Source of the DNA: Terfezia claveryi
Lineage: Eukaryota > Ascomycota > Pezizomycetes > Pezizales > Pezizaceae
Assembly: GCA_015179025.1 (NCBI GenBank)
Contig: WHUX01000012.1
Span: 558,001 to 622,000, forward strand
DNA: 64,000 nucleotides
Direction: 5' to 3'
This document shows, in pieces, positions 61,746-64,000 of this stretch. The translations under genes and the position numbers were made by a program. Below the pieces are notes generated by a model. It did not search any database. It was not told where the DNA came from and saw only the letters and a list, made by a program, of their open reading frames with translations. Each line of letters starts with the position of its first letter. Positions within the stretch are counted from its first letter, which is position 1.

Positions 61746-64000
61746 TTGAGATTGAGGATTGCGGTTGATACAATCGTTTCCGACGCATTGCGGTATCAAG
61801 TTAGTTAGCTAGTCAGATGTGGGGCCCTCGTACGTACTAGATGTGAGGTAACGGGTCAACGGGATATTTACCGCCAACCTCCTTGGGCCCCAAGGTATTA
61901 TCCTAACTCCTGTAGTATTGTAGGAGTATATCAAGTTCTATGCAGTAGAGAAATAGAATAAGTGAAGTATGGTATGTATAGTATGTGTATGGGATATGGA
62001 GTATATGGCAAGTTATGTCAATGGGCGAAAGAATACAGCTAGGTGGCAAAAAGTTTCGTACTCACCGTCTACATAAGAGGGTCTAAACGCTGAATATTGG
62101 AGAATTTGGTATGGCTAGACATACATTGCACCTTTATGTAGGCCATGAAACCTCTTGTCACAGCTGTACTCCATATAAGCTGCCAATGAATTCTTTTTTT
62201 TTTTTTGTGTTAGAGCGGCAGAGAACAGATCTAACATTCTTCGAAGACACCTCTATGGAAGAGTGAGGTAGAGTTGCATAAGCTGACCTTGGGGGATGCC
62301 CCGCAGGTGGTAATGCATATATCAACCAAATTTAAGTATTTAATTATTTGAACATAGCCCGGCAGATATGCCGATGTGGGAGTATGGGGTTGACAGGGAG
62401 TTTATATGGGACCCGAACTGGAGAAGCTGGAGAAATTGGAAGATCACGATTCTCTGGGCTCATTACTTTACTCATTGGCAGTGGTGGTGAAGTGGGGAGG
62501 ATAAACCTATAAACCGTCCTCCCGCCTTTCCTTAGAGAGCTGTGGATAACGGAAGACTGCTTATGTCATAGGGAATGGGACCACCAAGGCTCATTCATGT
62601 GCTGAGCGAGTTTATCCGCGAAAGAGGGAGTGGGGTAGTAGGGAGTGGTGGGTTTTTAAGGAAGATTGGGGTGACAAGGGCGATATATTGGTTGAATAGT
62701 TCGGGGACACTAATGGCCGGCGCCGAGGAGAGAGGGGTTTTGAAGAGGGTTGGTGAATGTGGGGTGCAGTTGGCTTGGATTATGGTGAGGATGTTTCCGA
62801 GGGAGGTGCGCACCAGGAGGGGATGGGAATGGTGGATGGGTGTGGTGAATGAGGTGGGGTTGGGGAGAGGTAGGTGGGAGGTTGGGGGGGCTGGGTTGTA
62901 TACCCAAGAGCATTGTATAATTGCACGGCGATGTTTCATTGCGTAGCTTCGATTTTCCATGACGAATGACGATCGATGCGGTACATCTTGATCGTATGTG
63001 TACAAAATATCAAAGGAATAGATCGATACCCAGAAATCCAAATGGAATTTTGCGTACTTTTTGTACGATTGCAAAACACTTCACGCTTCCCCCTCGGAGG
63101 TGGATACAAGATGTGTGCTAGATATGGCATATTATACAGTGCCTCCAATACTGTGCTGTATCTAGCTGACATAGGGTGTTACCAAGCCACCCATCGATCC
63201 GGTGACATGACCTTGAGCGTATCTACCTACCCGAGACTAAGAAATGCCGTTTGATAAAGATATTTTCAAAAAAAAATATGATTGCAGTAGTAGAACTACA
63301 TTATTACTTTCAGGGAAAACCTTTCTGCAAACAATCATCACTACTTGGCTATGATACCAAACATAGGAGACTACTATACTGTAAACCATATATTGAACTA
63401 AAAGTCAACATAGAATATGCATTGATCATATCATAGCACCAAGCCCAGGACTGTCTCCAGTTTGGAATGACTCCACTGGGTATTTAAGATGCCCAGGAAC
63501 TTGGATAGTAAACAAAGAGAATGCTATCTTGGGTGATTTGTTCCCAAAGCTAAAGCAGGTAATTCGATGATCTACTGTAACTAATTCTGTGCAGTTGGTG
63601 CATTACTATAGAGTTTTGAATTTACTCTCGACTAGGAGAAACAGACAAATTATGGCAGAATTGTCTTTTTGGGGACTGAGAAACAGGGACTTGCTATTGA
63701 GATAGTGATAAGCAGTCGAGATCATGAGCGGGAATTGGAGGGAGGGCCTCCCGAATCAAGCTCCTGTACCCTACCAAGGATGCTGGAGGAGCGGCCTGTA
63801 GTAGAATAATATGATGCACGGCTTTGCCTACAAGCGAGGTAAATTTTTGTATTCTTACCGGGTGCGCTTCTGCACGGTCTGTCGCTAAATAAACATATTA
63901 CCCAGCTCAGGGTAACATTTGTGTTAGAATACGGCACACTTAGGAGCTTGCCGGAAATGCATCTGTATATTAGCACTGTTACAAACGGAGAGTACTCCAA
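61746..64000. other. Gene-poor right end
   Basis: About 2.2 kb. It has a T run at 62191-62206 and a 123-codon + strand frame (62575-62946) of biased Gly/Arg/Val composition and no recognisable domain. A minus-strand frame open to the right edge (63722-64000) also lacks a recognisable domain. Confidence 0.4.

Noticed and set aside
62575..62946. 123-codon + strand frame
   Set aside because: Biased Gly/Arg/Val/Trp composition, no domain, and an equally long frame on the other strand; probably chance in G-rich DNA.
63722..64000. Minus-strand frame open to the right edge
   Set aside because: No recognisable motif and low-quality composition; cannot be told from chance without downstream sequence.

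Overview
The window is nuclear DNA of a filamentous ascomycete fungus (Pezizomycotina). Evidence: compact genes with 54-152 base GT-AG introns carrying CTAAC-type branch sites; fungal gene families (DASH subunit ASK1, the glutathione-degradation subunit DUG3, PSO2, TRP4, MTM1); and fungal-type transposable elements (LINE 3' ends with A tails, a TA-flanked DNA transposon, a Copia-type LTR element primed from the initiator tRNA anticodon arm). I cannot name the species. Abundant transposon relics in long intergenic gaps would fit a Pezizomycetes-like genome, but that is a guess.

Layout. 1-3226: 3' part of a long-chain acyl-CoA synthetase, then a two-RRM protein. 3227-9530: a DUF4211/CCDC82-like nuclear protein between two LINE relics. 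9531-13739: a secreted repeat protein of unknown function and a microsatellite-rich gap. 13740-24745: dense housekeeping block: AMMECR1-domain protein, a RecA-fold-like protein resembling SWSAP1, kinetochore NUF2, a small spliced membrane protein, Elongator ELP4, Golgi-tether COG8 and mitochondrial carrier MTM1. 26083-35526: DUG3, SED5, ASK1 and cytidine deaminase. 35911-37577: a pogo/Tc1-like element with TA flanks that carries an intact 91-codon ORF. 38381-46373: SDR-like protein (PBR1-like), TRP4, a MITE-like inverted-repeat element and PSO2/SNM1. 46374-64000: a gene-poor accessory region with a Copia-like element whose gag is present as a ~500-base inverted repeat, a 776-residue orphan protein, and a nested graveyard of a decayed CHAT-domain gene, a LINE 3' end and a Ty3/Gypsy integrase fragment.

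How the genes relate. This is not an operon; neighbours are mostly unrelated housekeeping genes. Several pairs are divergent and share promoters (NUF2/small membrane gene, COG8/MTM1, SDR/TRP4, AMMECR1/SWSAP1-like). Two kinetochore genes (NUF2, ASK1), two possible recombination or repair genes (PSO2, SWSAP1-like) and two vesicle-traffic genes (COG8, SED5) lie within 30 kb, but nothing shows functional clustering. I found no tRNA, rRNA or CRISPR array. The best candidates for undescribed biology are the two orphan proteins, the 91-residue ORF in the DNA transposon, the hairpin-forming gag repeat, the small spliced gene and the CHAT relic. Exon boundaries were read by eye from splice signals and reading frame.
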